64,000 bases of DNA from Dugong dugon. Lineage: Eukaryota > Chordata > Mammalia > Sirenia > Dugongidae. How positions within the stretch are numbered: the stretch's first letter is position 1; each line of letters begins with the position of its first letter. The stretch spans positions 59,439,447 to 59,503,446 of the forward strand of contig CM057477.1 of assembly GCA_030035585.1 (NCBI GenBank), given 5' to 3'. Made by a program: the position numbers and the translations under genes. Shown here in pieces: positions 39,896 through 51,484 of the stretch. The notes below the pieces were generated by a model that worked only from the letters and a program-made list of their open reading frames with translations, did no database searches and had not been told where the DNA came from.

Positions 39896-40099
39896 AGTTT
39901 TAAAATATATAAATTTGTTAAATATTAACTGACAAAGATAATATCTATTATTAAAATCTTAAGGAACAATGGTTCCATATCATGATATTCCATTTAAAAA
40001 TGCAGAAACTCATTAGATACGTAGGTATATTTTCTATATCTGTCAAAATATATGAAGTTTTTCAAAACCTGGCCAAAACTCTACACTGTTAGCCTCATC

Positions 40100-40500
40100 T
40101 CCCAGCTCTCTTAATCCCTAAACATAAATTCTAGCCACCAGGAGCTTTTTATTTCCCCGGGAACAAGCCATACACTCTCATGTCCCATGCCTTTAAAAAT
40201 CTTCGTAGAATGTCTTAATTCTATTCTCTAGCTGGCAAAATCCTTATTCTTTAGGACTCATCTCAAACACCAATGCCTTTGTGAAACCCTTATAAAGTCA
40301 CAACCAGTACTTAGAAATGATGGAACTTACTACACTGTGTTAAGCTAAAGTATTCATAAACCTTTCACCTCTACTAAATCTTAAGTTTCTTGCTATCAAG
40401 GATCATGTCTCATTAATCCTATCACCAGGACTTACCACAGGTCCTAAGAATGAAAAATTCTTCAAAGAGTACTTGTTGAATGAATAAATGGGCAACACAA
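40100..40500 (-). repeat. Possible L2 3' end, antisense
   Basis: Ends gtacttgttgaatgaataaa preceded by agtttcttgctatcaaggat, the L2 3' pattern. Weak elsewhere. Confidence 0.5.
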
Positions 40501-40547
40501 ATTTAATGTGTCCAGATATTTATAATAAATATAGCTGATATACTTAC

Positions 40548-40597
40548 TTCTCAGCAGGAACATTGGCTCCAACTGAATATAGCAGCTTAAGTTGGTC
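40548..40597 (-). CDS. VWA8: VWA8 short exon (lid region of AAA+ module 1)
   Basis: This 50-bp exon encodes 16 full codons (DQLKLLYSVGANVPAE) plus two bases of a lysine codon completed by the next exon, so it ends in phase 2. The acceptor is ttattttag and the donor gtaagta, close to consensus. The sequence starts the helical lid that follows the arginine-finger strand in AAA+ modules. It was identified by frame continuity on both sides; by length alone it would be invisible to an ORF scan. Confidence 0.93.
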
Positions 40598-40949
40598 CTA
40601 AAATAACAGAAACATATCAAATTAATTAATAAGGAACATAACAGATGTTATGATGATACAATTAAATCTTTTAATTAAGCAGACACTAATACCAAAACAA
40701 TCATTTCTTGATATAAGTCATTTTCTAAAAGAAGTCAGCTTTTTTTCCCCCATCTTGCAGACTAATAATGCCACAATAACTTTTCTTCCTAGTTTCCAAA
40801 GAATTTCTTCACTCTATTTCCTTTTTTCTTTCCACTAACTATTAAGGGGGAACATTTAAAAACATAGTAAACAGTTTTATAATAAACAAATTTCTTGTTA
40901 TAAATAGAAAAACTGTTTTTAAAAATAAATTCTACTTTTTCATATTTAC

Positions 40950-41114
40950 CTTGAAGGGTAGATAATAGATATCTCTGGCTTGAAATCGAGAACGGAGAGG
41001 GGGGTCTAACGGATTCCCAGAGTACCTAGGTACTGGCAAGCCCAAGGCAATCACTCGGAAATTTTCACTAACACGGACAATCTTCCAAGCATCCAACTCT
41101 GTTTTGGTATGATC
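40950..41114 (-). CDS. VWA8: VWA8 exon, sensor 1 and arginine-finger region of AAA+ module 1
   Basis: The 165-bp, phase 0 exon encodes 55 residues from DHTKTELDAW to YYLPFK. It contains FRVIALGLPVPRYSGNPLDP, the sensor-1 strand and loop of a midasin-like AAA+ fold, followed by PPLRSRF, which matches the conserved arginine-finger segment (LRSRF type) that completes a neighbour's ATP site. The acceptor tract is cttattttttag and the donor gtaaat. It joins the 44237-44404 exon without disturbing the frame. The next exon lies only 352 bp further downstream. Confidence 0.95.
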
Positions 41115-41831
41115 CTAAAAAAATAAGATATCAAAATTACAGTATAAATGATACAGATTAAAGTGTGAGAGCTACCAGCCTAAGGAATTTAGGTCCTTAC
41201 TGCTAAGTTAACTATCACTGTACTTGAAGACGCTCTCCAAGCCAAACTGCCAAGGAAGCGAGTAAAGTGAAATCAGGATCAGGATGCCAGGGGAGGCTGG
41301 TAATATGAAGATTGATGTTTCAAAGGAAAAGCAGCTGACCAATCTAGTAACAAAGGAGATCTAGATCTAGTCAGTAACACTGAGAAACAACATCATGACT
41401 GTCTCATACAAGATCCAAGTTCTTGAGTGGACGTATTACCTCTAGCACATAAGACAAATGTCTGTTGACTGCATGAATTAAAAACTGTAATAAAGTGAAT
41501 GATTTCAATCATAAACAAAATCACAAATCAAACATTTAATTAATAGGACTAACACTATGGCGCTAAGGTAAAGAATTTTGTCACATTCACTAGAAAAAAA
41601 CAAGGATTTGGGTCTAGTCTGTCTGAGAAACCAAGGGCACAGTCTTCAGAGAGCTGAGTATTTCTATTCTCCACTCACCGAAAATAACAATATAAGAGTT
41701 TATATAAACTGACTGTATCTTTCTCCATAATAACAAAATTATATTATAATCACTCCTATGAAACCATTAATATTTTTGAGATATACAAACATAGTATATT
41801 GAATCTAGCTAGAAATGAAAACCAAAAAAAT
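41115..41831. other. VWA8 intron, no feature identified
   Basis: Unique-looking intron sequence upstream of the 40950-41114 exon. No repeat recognised. Confidence 0.5.
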
Positions 41832-41983
41832 ACCTGTTGCCATCGAGTTGATTCCAACTCATAGCAACCCTACAGGACAGAGTAGAGCTGTCCCATAGGG
41901 TTTCCAAGGAATGCCTGGCGGATTCGAACTGCTGACCTTTTGGTTAGCAGCCAAACTCTTAACCACTATGCCACGAGGCTTTC
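41829..41983 (-). mobile_element. AfroSINE with target-site duplication
   Basis: Short form. The 12-bp direct repeat ctagctagaaat flanks it at 41805-41816 and 41984-41995, with a short A-rich tail between. Confidence 0.94.
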
Positions 41984-42610
41984 CTAGCTAGAAATAGTGG
42001 GCCTGAAATCGTGTTGTTGAAACTTTTTTATACAAATTGTCTTGAGGTAGTGTGTTTTATAATGGGATCCTGCCCATATTCTGTGAGGTTCTCATGAGAC
42101 AGAATCTATATATATATACAGAAATCACATTTACTGATAAAAATTATGTCTTTATACTGATATTTACTTTGGGAAAAAGACAACGTAGTAGATCCTTGTC
42201 ACTCAGTAATAAGCATCCCTTGTGCACAAAAAGCCTTTTGACCCAGTATCCCAAATTCCTATCCAAAGTAACATATTCAATAACTTCACAGAGAATTCTG
42301 CTGCAAGGATAAAGAATATATCAAATTTTTTTGTTGTGAAGTAACTCCTATACTTAAAAAAATGATTTAATATTATGCGTTTTTTTTCCAAATCATCTAT
42401 TAAAATGGTGAATAACTAATAGAGAAATTTGTCTCTAGAACCAAAGAGGAGGTATTTTGTAATTAGAAAGCATCTGAAAAAAAAATGTTCTGTATAACAC
42501 CCACCTACCTCTAAAAGCAAAGTTAAACACAGCTTTGATTTCAATAAATTAACAACATGAATGAACGCATTTAACTTTTTCTTATTGATTAAATTTTCAA
42601 TTTTTTTTTT

Positions 42611-42814
42611 AACCAGTTGCCATCAAGTCAATTCCAACTCATGGTGACCCCATGCGTGTTAGAGAAGAACCGTGCTCCAAAGGATTTTCAATGGCTGATT
42701 TTTCAAAAGTAGATGGCCAAGCCTTTTTTCCAAGGAGCCTCTTAGTGGGCCCCATTCTCCAACCTTTCAGTTAGCAGCCAAGCACATTAGCTATTTGCAC
42801 CACCCAGGGACTCC
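42611..42814 (-). mobile_element. AfroSINE of a second, longer subfamily
   Basis: Has a distinct middle (ggctgatttttcaaaagtag, tccaaggagcctcttagtgg) and a head ending cacccagggactcc. The same subfamily appears in sense at 55296-55500. Confidence 0.9.
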
Positions 42815-42815
42815 A

Positions 42816-42945
42816 AGAGCTCAGCTGCTGACCAAGAGGCTGGCAGTTCAAACCCACCAGCTGTCCTTGGAAACCCTATGGGGCAGTTATACTCAGTCCT
42901 ATAGGATTGTTATGAGTTGGAATCGACCCGACAGCAGCAGGTTTT
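42816..42945 (+). mobile_element. AfroSINE, short form, sense, missing its first ~20 bp
   Basis: Starts gagctcagctgctgaccaag within the tRNA-like head and ends with the shared tail gttggaatcgacccgacagc. It abuts the previous SINE head to head. Confidence 0.9.
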
Positions 42946-43549
42946 TAACTACATGAGAATGACAGAATCCTTAGATAGATACCAAAGAAAACTACTTTAC
43001 TGTACAACAAAAACACCATTTAGAAACTCCCATAAACAATAAAGAAACAGACTGCTACGAGTGTTGGCAAGATGGTTACAGAGAAAACAGACGTGTACCA
43101 CAGGGATCAGAGATGTTTCTGGCCCTGCCAGCCAGGGAGCATCACTTCAATGAGACCCTCTGCAGCCAACATTTATCATTTAGTGCCTAGTGTGTTCTAA
43201 GTGTGTATCAGCACCTTGGGAGGGGGATCAAGAAGTGTAAGAGACAGATCCTGCTCCTGAGAAATTTTCAACCAACTTGGGGTAAGATTAGCATGTATGC
43301 ATCTCTACAGGACAGATGTGAGAGAGATTCAGTCCTAGAATTTAGAGGCAGAGCAATCGGTCACTGAAGGCTGGGTAAGCCAGAGAGAGTTCCAGTAGGG
43401 GTGCAACTTGAGCTGAATGAGCAAGGGTTAACTGTCTTCTTTTCATTTGTGACATTACATGAACCCTTTCTCCAAAGTCTTTGAAGAGTCCCGCATTCCC
43501 CCATTACTGTCCTCTTTATACACACTTTTATCATATTGTATTGCACTTA
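42946..43549. other. VWA8 intron, no feature identified
   Basis: No repeat or exon recognised. Confidence 0.45.
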
Positions 43550-43745
43550 TTCATTCATTCAAGAAATAGTTATTGAGCACCTACCATGTACCAGGCATTG
43601 TTCTAGGAGCCTGACATAACCAGTGACAAAAGCTCCTGCCCTTGTGAAACTTATATTCTAGTCGAGGGCAGGAACTGGACTTCATTCAGCTTTGTATCCC
43701 CAGTGTCCAGCACTGCCTAGCAGCCATTAGGCTTTTAATAAATAG
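43550..43745 (+). repeat. L2 fragment
   Basis: Contains attgagcacctaccatgtac, ccaggcattgttctaggagc and cttgtgaaacttatattcta, the familiar mammalian L2-type sequence. Confidence 0.65.
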
Positions 43746-43749
43746 TTGT

Positions 43750-43832
43750 TGAAAGAAGGGAGAGAAGGAAAAAAGAGACAGGAAAGGAGGGAAAAAAGGA
43801 AGGAGAACAGAAAGGGGGGAAGAGGAAAGAAT
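43750..43832. repeat. Purine-rich (GGAA)-like tract
   Basis: Run of ggaaaaaagagacaggaaag-type units, nearly pyrimidine-free on this strand. Confidence 0.9.
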
Positions 43833-43852
43833 AGTTATTACCTTACTTACCT

Positions 43853-43999
43853 TACCTGTTGCCGTCAAGTCGATTCCAACTTACAGAGACCCTACAGGAC
43901 AGAGTAGAACTACCCCATAGGGTTTCCAAGGAGTGCCTGGTGGATTTGAACTGCCCACCTTTTGGTTGGCAACCATAGCCATGTCACCAGGGTTTCCAG
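43853..43999 (-). mobile_element. AfroSINE, short form
   Basis: Tail cctgttgccgtcaagtcgat at the low end, head reduced (ggcaaccatagccatgtcac). About 240 bp from the 44237-44404 exon. Confidence 0.9.
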
Positions 44000-44236
44000 A
44001 AAAGTTACTAGACTGCCTAAAAAAGACAGTAAAAATCTGGGAGGTCTTCTAACTTGATCTGCAAAGAGAAGAGCCTGTAAAACTGCAAACTGCTGACTTT
44101 GCTCCAGCAATTTGCCAAAGATAAAAGCCACCTGATCATTTGTCCTCATTCCAATAGAATAACGTCTTATACAACAAAATGGTACTACCCTTCGCATTAC
44201 TCAACAGGAAAGACAGCACAGTTTTTCTCCTCTTAC

Positions 44237-44404
44237 TTGGAGAAGTTTGTCGTAACGCTCGGCAGACATCAGGAAGCGTCCATCTTCAAGCTGCATCTCC
44301 CTATTTTCCAGCAAGTTGTTCAAAACAGGCAGGACATTCCTCTCCGCCTTTTCCAAACCTTCCAAAATGAGAGTTCTGCCTTCTGTGGCTGCACGAACTG
44401 CACA
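44237..44404 (-). CDS. VWA8: VWA8 exon, end of AAA+ module 1 (Walker B-like strand)
   Basis: This 168-bp, phase 0 exon encodes 56 residues starting CAVRAATEGR and ending YDKLLQ. The stretch TLILEGLEKAERN sits where AAA+ proteins carry the Walker B strand, and LLENREMQLEDGRFL is the typical following helix and hairpin, as in midasin/MoxR-type ATPases. The acceptor is gatgtag and the donor is gtaaga. It is the most upstream VWA8 exon in the window; the preceding exon should end in a complete codon and must lie beyond 64000. Family knowledge places it in the first of the tandem ATPase modules. The usual Asp-Glu of Walker B is replaced by Glu-Gly, so this module may be catalytically weak, which is inference. 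Confidence 0.95.
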
Positions 44405-44519
44405 CTACATCCAAGAAACACAACAGCAAAGTGAAGACACGGAAGATGGCGGAGGGACCTAATTCTACTCGTAGTGCAAATTAAACTTGCAGTTCCTACA
44501 GGGACGAGGAATCAGTGCC

Positions 44520-44665
44520 TTCTAGATCTTGATTCTGCTTTCTTTGCCTATATGATCTTCGTCAAGTGATTTTTACCTCTTTGGACCTGTTCCTTATTTG
44601 TAACATGAAGAGACTGGGAAAGATGATCTCTAAGATTCCTTTCAGCTCTAGCATTTTAGATCATA
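44520..44665 (+). repeat. MIR SINE fragment
   Basis: Core with gatcttcgtcaagtgatttt and a tail gatgatctctaagattcctt; typical MIR 3' portion. Confidence 0.7.
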
Positions 44666-45189
44666 TACCCAGTGAGCTAGAAAACTAATAGCTATCTTTG
44701 AATGGGTAACATAATTCAACAAGGGAACTGATTACTTAACTAGAAAAGAAAAATGAAGATAATATCTGTCCTATCTATCCCACAAACTTCTTGTGAAGAT
44801 CAAGTAAGCTAGGTGAAAGTGCTTAGAGACTGAACGGTTTATAAACAAGAATCATCATCAAAACAGATTCAGGCTTAGTATGATGTCTGATGCTGACAAC
44901 ATTACATACTTACAAAACAGAAAAAGTTTCAGGTTTCACATTGGTCTCGAGCAGACTGAACATAACCATATTCTCAAAAGTCTTCCAGATAAAGCTTAAG
45001 AAAATCAGTAATGGAGAAAAATGGGAAATAAAATAGGCCTCAAATGTAAGAGATAGAAAGATTATAATACAAAAAAATTACTAAAGATGTGAAAAAAAAG
45101 ATTTATCTTGAACTGACAGGTCCTGAACAAAATCAAAAAAAGTACTTGTCAGTCAAAATCCTTGACAATTTGCTAAAAAATAAAACCTC

Positions 45190-46170
45190 AATGACTTTTC
45201 TCCTGCTGCATTCAACAACAGGCAGAGGATGAATGCTGCTAAATTTGTGCTATCACTCCCTCCTTAAAATTCTCCTTCTTTGGCCTCCATGGCACTGCAT
45301 TATCTTAGAAAAAAAATTCTCCTCTTCTGCTTACCCCTTATTTTTGGTAATACCCAGAATTAAATCCATACCCACAGCTCTTTTTACCCTACAAGGTCTT
45401 CCCAAGTAACGTTATTCAGTCACACAGTTCCAACCTTCATGCTATCAACTCCCCAATCTTGAGTTCCCCCCAAGCTTCAGAATCATGTAGTGCAATCAAA
45501 TGAATGTCTCCATCCAGAGCTCATAAGCACCTCTGTCCCACTACGTTTCCCTCCCCTACACCATGCAACACCGAACACATCGAATTTTCTCCAAAACCTA
45601 GTCTTCCTCTTATACTTTGTTTTTCACCCATGTCCAGACCCTTGATTCACCTCCTACATTTAATCACCATGTCCTGATGATTTAATCTCCTTAATGTTTT
45701 ATTTTACCTGGAACGACTCGATGGCACCTAACAACAACAACGTTGCCTGAACTCATCTTTTTCTACCAGTCCCTCTAGTTTAGGCCCTCCTCACCTCTCA
45801 TATCTCCTCGCTACTTGAACTTATAAACCTCTATTTTCACCCTTCAAGCTCCATCCAACCTCCAGTCTGACCACCACCAATCTGGCCATGTCATTCTTCT
45901 TTCAAGCCCATCTGTGACCTAAAGAATAAGTCCAAGTTCTTTAATTTGGCATATAAACCTATCACAATATGGTGCCTACCCATCTCTCCAACACCCATCT
46001 CCAGACATTAGCTGCCTCACATGTGGGATTTCTGCAACAATGAACTGGATGCGATTCCCCCTTAAACATGTGCATAACATTCATTGCTTTATTAGAAAAT
46101 CTCTGTGTCTTTGCTTATACTAACCCCTTGCTCAAATATTTTTTCCTACAGTAATTAGCACAAAAGAGAA
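45190..46170 (-). repeat. L2-like LINE, antisense
   Basis: CT-rich antisense L2 pattern in places: gtctgaccaccaccaatctg, aagtccaagttctttaattt, cctatcacaatatggtgcct, ccttgctcaaatattttttc. Interrupted by a tiny RTE/SINE tail at 45713-45741. Confidence 0.55.
45713..45741 (+). mobile_element. Micro-insertion of an RTE/AfroSINE 3' tail
   Basis: Only the terminal motif (cgactcgatggcacctaaca and CAA repeats) is present. Imperfect flanking repeats are ttacctgga (45704-45712) and ttgcctgaa (45743-45751). Confidence 0.7.
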
Positions 46171-46380
46171 CTGAACATCTGAAGAGGGAAAAAGGCTATT
46201 TGCATATTTTTAAGACTTAACATCCAAAGAAATTTCTAGAATAACAAAGCATTGATTTCCAAGTATGGAAGAAAAAAAAGAGACTGCTGAGTCAAGCTTG
46301 CATATTGTCTCCTAATAAACTATTGAATCTTACGCTATATTACGGAGCTTAGTTCATTACAGGTGTCTACGTGCTATCGA

Positions 46381-46549
46381 GGAAACCCTGCTGGCATAGT
46401 GGTTAAAAGCTTGGCTGCTAACCAAAAGGTCAGCAGTTCGAATCCACCAGGCACTCCTTGGAAACCCTATGTGGCAGTTCTACTCTGTCCTATAGGGTCA
46501 CTGTGAGTTGGATTTGACTCGATGGCAACAGGTTTGGGTTTTTTTTGGT
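46381..46549 (+). mobile_element. AfroSINE, short form, with target-site duplication
   Basis: Head gaaaccctgctggcatagtg, tail gttggatttgactcgatggc then T-rich. Flanks tacgtgcta (46368-46376) and tatgtgcta (46550-46558) differ at one base. Confidence 0.93.
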
Positions 46550-47093
46550 TATGTGCTAGGGTAAAAAGATAAAGTTTTGTAAAAACCACATTACACCCAA
46601 AATGATCATCCCATTTTAAAAATAAGATCAATTCATGAATAATCCTTCAAATCTATCATTAATACATATATCTTGATTCTTTTCTACCAAACAGCCATCC
46701 TATTGTAGAAGCTTTATTTAAATAAATAAATAAATAAAAATGCATGGATAGAAGTGACTCAGGAGCTCCCGACGAACAAAAAAACAAGAATCTCATCTCA
46801 TTTCTTGCCAGCTGTGCCAAGGACAAAGCCACAGAAATGGTTTCTGTTCCAGAAACCACTAAAAATTAAAAACAAAAACTACTTCTTATAAAAACTCACA
46901 TCCCAGCTAAGGTCTCAACTGAGCTTTCTTTCACAAGAGTCTATGAACTCCAAGAAAGCATAGTTCAAAACAACAACGACAAAAAAACTAAGTTACCAGA
47001 ACTTGTCGCAACATTATTAAAAATGAGCTAAAATTTTTATCAATCTTTGTTACAAGACAAACTGTATTTGACTTTTAAATACTTTATCATGTT

Positions 47094-47279
47094 GTTGTTA
47101 GATGCCGTCAAGTCAATTCTGACTCATAACAACCTCATGTGACTGAGCAAAACGGCCTCGTAGGATTTCCTAGGCTCTAATTTTTATGGCAGCAGATCAC
47201 CAGGACTTTCTCCCGCACGGCCGCTGAGTGGATTTGAACTGCCAACCTTTCAGTTGAAACATTGTGCCACCAGGGCTCC
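47094..47279 (-). mobile_element. AfroSINE, long form
   Basis: The low-coordinate tail is tgttgttagatgccgtcaag, followed by the middle segment and a partial head. Diverged. Confidence 0.88.
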
Positions 47280-48129
47280 TTATGTACTTCATAGTGATGA
47301 AAACAGATGCTCTCAAAAATAAAACTAGAACTATGCAGGTCAAAACTTTAGTGGTTTCCCAAGGAAGACAGTCCTGACAACGTAGGAAAACACTGCAGAT
47401 TTGCTTTTATTTACCTCTGATGTAGTTTTGCCTAACAGGCATTGAATTTTTTCCAAGGCATTCAGAATAAGCTAAAAGGAGGGATCAGAAACAAAAGCCA
47501 AATACACAAAGGATTCCTTTGATTTACTCTAATGGATTTGCTGTGACCACAAAGTAGAGAAAGCAGTGATGGATGGAAAAAGATAATACCGTCTACAGAC
47601 CTCTTGAAAATCTGATCAATGCTGCACCTCTTTTCAAGACTAAAATGCACACAGGTACTTGTATGCAGTGGGGACTCTAAGGTAAGAACCTCTACTATTA
47701 AAGAATGATGGAAATAGAAAATCCCCATTGGGCCAACACTACTGTAATAATTATTGCAAGTGAGAATCATTAATGGATGCCAAAATTTGTAGATGAAACT
47801 AAGAAGCAAAACAGGATATTCATATAGACTCAAAACATCTCCCCACAAGACACTTATTAGCTGAAAAGCCAAAAATAATAACGTGACAGTGGAGAAACCT
47901 GGTACATATCACCTCGACCAAGTGATCAAAGTTAACATCACTAGCAATGAGATTTACCAATTTCACACACCTTCTAACAAGATGCCCTGAGAAATGCACA
48001 TCATTTTAACAGTAATCTTGCTAAAAAATGCACAATCACAATCAAATCATGTAATATATCAGACAAAGTGAAATTGAGCAACATTCTACAAAATAACTGA
48101 CCAGTGCCTTCCAAAGTATCAAAACCATG
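47280..48129. other. VWA8 intron, mostly unassigned
   Basis: No repeat recognised. Holds a 57-bp minus-strand candidate cassette exon at 47415-47471 (see findings). Confidence 0.45.
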
Positions 48130-48465
48130 AAAGACAAATTATAAATTATGACTGAGAAGCTGTCCCAAATTGGAAAAGTCTAAGTAGACACGACAATTTA
48201 AATGCAATGTGGGATCCTGGATTGGACCCTGGACCAGAAAATAGGTATTAGTGGGACAAGTTGCCAAAATCTGAACAAGGTCTATACTTAGTTTACAGTA
48301 GCATATCATTGTTGATTTCCTGGTTTGGATAATTTTACTATGATTATGTAAGATGTTAACTTCAAGGGAAGGTGGGTAGAAGTTATACAGAAACTATTTA
48401 CTATTTTTGCAACTTTTTTGTAAATCTAAAATTATTTCAAAATAAAGTTAAAACAAAAAACCTCT
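48130..48465 (+). repeat. Ancient L1 3' end
   Basis: gggatcctggattggaccct, aagatgttaacttcaaggga and ctaaaattatttcaaaataa are the pattern of an old mammalian L1 3' terminus. Confidence 0.65.
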
Positions 48466-49695
48466 ACATCAAAGCTCAAGTTTCTGAAGCTCCTTCATCA
48501 TTCCAGAATATACTCTTATGCCATAAAATATATCAGTAATTGACAAAAATTAATCTGTATCTCCTGTATATGAGGACTCAGTAATTAATTTCTTTGTAAA
48601 ATACTCAAACGCCAAAGTCAAAAATTATTGTGGAAGGGGTTTCCCAGAACAAGCAAGCCCCAGATATGAATTGAAGGAAGAAAGAAAAATGACTTTGCCA
48701 CCTAGAAAATGGAAAGGTTGTTTTACATGATAGGAAGGAGAAAAATTAGAAGCTGGCATGATCAAAATGTTGAACATTAAAAGAAGTTTAAATTTTTAAG
48801 TTTGGGTTGATTTTCAGAATTTTCTTAGACACAAAATCAAGAAGTAGGTTATTATACTGCATAAGAAAAAATAAACTTCAGTCAACAGCATGGCCTACAC
48901 CAAAATACGGCTGTGTTGCATTTGGAGCATTTTCTACATAGCTCTACAAGCAATCAGTGGAACACACTGGTTAGGAAGATAGCTTCAGGTGATGTTTTAA
49001 GTTTCTTCCTCTTAGCCAGAAGTAGACTTAAATTGATCAAAGCTTTTTTTTCCTTACAAGCCCATATATTTCAAAATTAAACTATAAGTTCTTATATTTC
49101 TCTTATAAAAAGTAAGTCCATAAGTAAGTCCACACTAAGTCTATCTGCGTTAAGTTTACATACAACTCTCACGAATATGGTTATCTGATAGGACTTGCTA
49201 CCTAAGAATTTATGTTAAAATTTTACTCTGGTATTTTCAAGCTCTATAACTTTTCTATAGTTGTAAAATTGGGTAAAATACCATGTACCTCAGAGGACTG
49301 TCATGAGGATTAAATTAAATAGCATAAATGGAAGAACCTGATACATATCAGGTATGAGCCTGTAGGCCCTACTGCTTTCCCATTCAGTATATAGACCAAA
49401 CGATCTCCAACATCACAAGAAAAACAGATGCTACCGAAGAGCAACTTCTTCAGTATTATTTTAATAAACACTTTTTCCTGTACCCCATTATTGGCTCCTC
49501 ACCATCATTTAAGCATGCTCAAGCCTTTGTATCAAAAAATAAAATAAAATTCACTTCTGACACCAGACTGCCTCCAGCCCAGTCCTGTCTAGCAACAGGC
49601 CTTTCCCTCTTCACCTTCATAGCCTTGTTTTTCTCGCCTCTTCACAGTTTTCTCCCTCCTCCTTTACACAAGCTTTTTCCTTGAAAGGATTATCT
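48466..49695. other. VWA8 intron, no feature identified
   Basis: AT-rich; no exon or repeat that I can name. Confidence 0.45.
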
Positions 49696-49704
49696 AAATC
49701 ATTC

Positions 49705-50330
49705 TCTACATGTACAACAGAACAAAACAGTGTCCAGCCCTGTGCCATCCTCACAATCATTCCTGTGTTTGAGCCCATTATGTCAATCCATCTCGTTGAG
49801 GCTTTTCCTCTTTTTCAATGACTGTCTACTTTACCAAGCATGATTCCTTCTTCAGGGACTCGTCCCTCCTGATAACATGTCCAAAGTATGTGAGACATAG
49901 TCTCGCCATTCTTGCTTCTAAGGAGAATTCTGGCTGTATTTCTTCCAAGACAGATTTGTTCATTCATCTGGCAGTGCACGGTATATTCAATATTCTTCAC
50001 CAACTTCATAATTCAAAAGCATCAGTTCTTTTTCAGTCTTCCTTATTCCTTACTGTCCACCTTTCACATGCATATGAGGCAACTGAAAATACCATGGCTT
50101 GGGTCAGGTGCACCTTAGTCCTAAAAGTGACATCTTTGCTTTTGAACACTTTAGAAAGGTCCTTTGGAGCAGATTTGCCCAATGCAATGTGTCATTTGAT
50201 TTCTTGACTGCTGCTTCCATGGGCGTTGCAAGTAAAATGAAATCTTTAACAACTTCAGTATTTTCTCTGTTTATCATTAGTCCAGTTGTGAGGATTTTTG
50301 TTTTCTTCATGTTGAGGTGTAATCTTTATC
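49705..50330 (-). mobile_element. RTE-type LINE 3' fragment
   Basis: Antisense RTE as at 16011 and 31707: atgtacaacagaacaaaaca, taccaagcatgattccttct, gacagatttgttcattcatc, gtgaggatttttgttttctt. Internal deletions; no intact frame. Confidence 0.9.
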
Positions 50331-50669
50331 CTTTCCTTATCTGCAAGCTTCTTGAAAAAATATTCCACGTATGTTCTGCCTCTAACAAGCTCCCATCTAG
50401 CTTCCATCATCCTTATTTCACTGGAACTGCTCACTTGAAAATACCAACAAATGAATCAAGGCCTTTTCTTGATATTCATGAATATTCTTGATATTCATTC
50501 TTTTTTTCCAAACTTCTTCCCTGGAACCTCTCATGCTTAACCACTGTACCACCAGGGCTCTCTGCCAGTTTTCCCCTTGTCTTTCCTTGGCTCTTCCCCT
50601 GCCTCTTATTATCTACAAAGCAAGCATTTCCCAAGGTTCTGGCAAACTTTTTCCCTCCTTTCTCTTTAG

Positions 50670-50825
50670 TTGGAGCGCCGGTGGCGCACTGGTTAAGAGC
50701 TTGGCTGCTAACCAAAAGGCTGCCAATTCGAATCCACCAGCTGCTCCTTGGAAACCCTATGGGCAGTTCTACTCTGTCCTATAGGGTCACTATGAGTCAG
50801 AGTTGACTCGGCGGCAGCAGGTTTA
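50670..50825 (+). mobile_element. AfroSINE, short form, sense
   Basis: A-box-like ggtggcgcactggttaagag and B-box-like caattcgaatccacc, then cactatgagtcagagttgac. Confidence 0.92.
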
Positions 50826-51000
50826 CTTTTCTTTTCTGTTATTTCACTGGCAAAGATGTAACCTATTCCTGCAAGTCTTCATTCATTGAGTACCCAGTAT
50901 GTGGCAGGCCCTGTATTATATACTGGAACAATAAAACAACAACAATAATAATAAAAGTCTTTTTCATTTTCTTTATTTCATTATTCTTACAGTATGTTCC

Positions 51001-51484
51001 TGTCACGGATTGAATTACGTCCTCTAAAAAATGTGTGTATCAATTTGGCTAGGCCATGATTCCTGGTATTGTGTGATTTTCCTGTATGTTGTAAATCCTG
51101 CCTCTATTATGTTAATGAGGGAAGATGGGCAGCAGTTGTGTTAGTGAGGCAGGACTCAATTTACAAGACTGGATTGTGTTCTGAGGCAATCTCTCAATAT
51201 ATAAAAGAGAGAAGTGAGCAGAGAGACAGTGGGACCTCATACCACTAAGAAAGCAGTGCTGGGAGCAGAGCGTGTCCTTTGGACCCGGGGTCCCTGCACG
51301 AGAAGCTCCTAGTCTAGGTGAAGACTGATGAGAAGGCTGAGAGAGAGAGAAAGCCTTCCCTGGAGCTGACACCCTAAATTTGGACTTTTAGCCAACTTTA
51401 CTGTGAATAAATAAATCAATTTCTCTTTCTTGAAGCCATCCACTTGTGGTATTTCTGTTACGGCAGCACTACATAACTAAGACA
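51001..51484 (+). mobile_element. MaLR-type solo LTR with intact 5-bp duplication
   Basis: Starts TG (tgtcacggattgaattacgt) and ends CA (acataactaagaca), flanked by GTTCC at 50996-51000 and 51485-51489. Has an AATAAA-type signal near 51406. Confidence 0.93.

Larger units (their letters stand above)
19543..44404 (-). other. VWA8: VWA8 gene body, eight internal exons and seven introns
   Basis: On the minus strand eight exons join into one open frame of 942 nt (314 codons), each flanked by AG acceptor and GT donor. The order and the joined protein match the family VWA8 (KIAA0564), a roughly 1900-residue protein with tandem midasin-like AAA+ modules and a C-terminal von Willebrand A domain, known to act in mitochondria. 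Intron lengths in transcript order are 3122, 2241 preceded by 352, 2736, 12623, 2757 and 89 bp. The part shown is the end of the first AAA+ module, a linker and the start of the second. The first exon, promoter and 3' end are outside the window. Confidence 0.95.
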
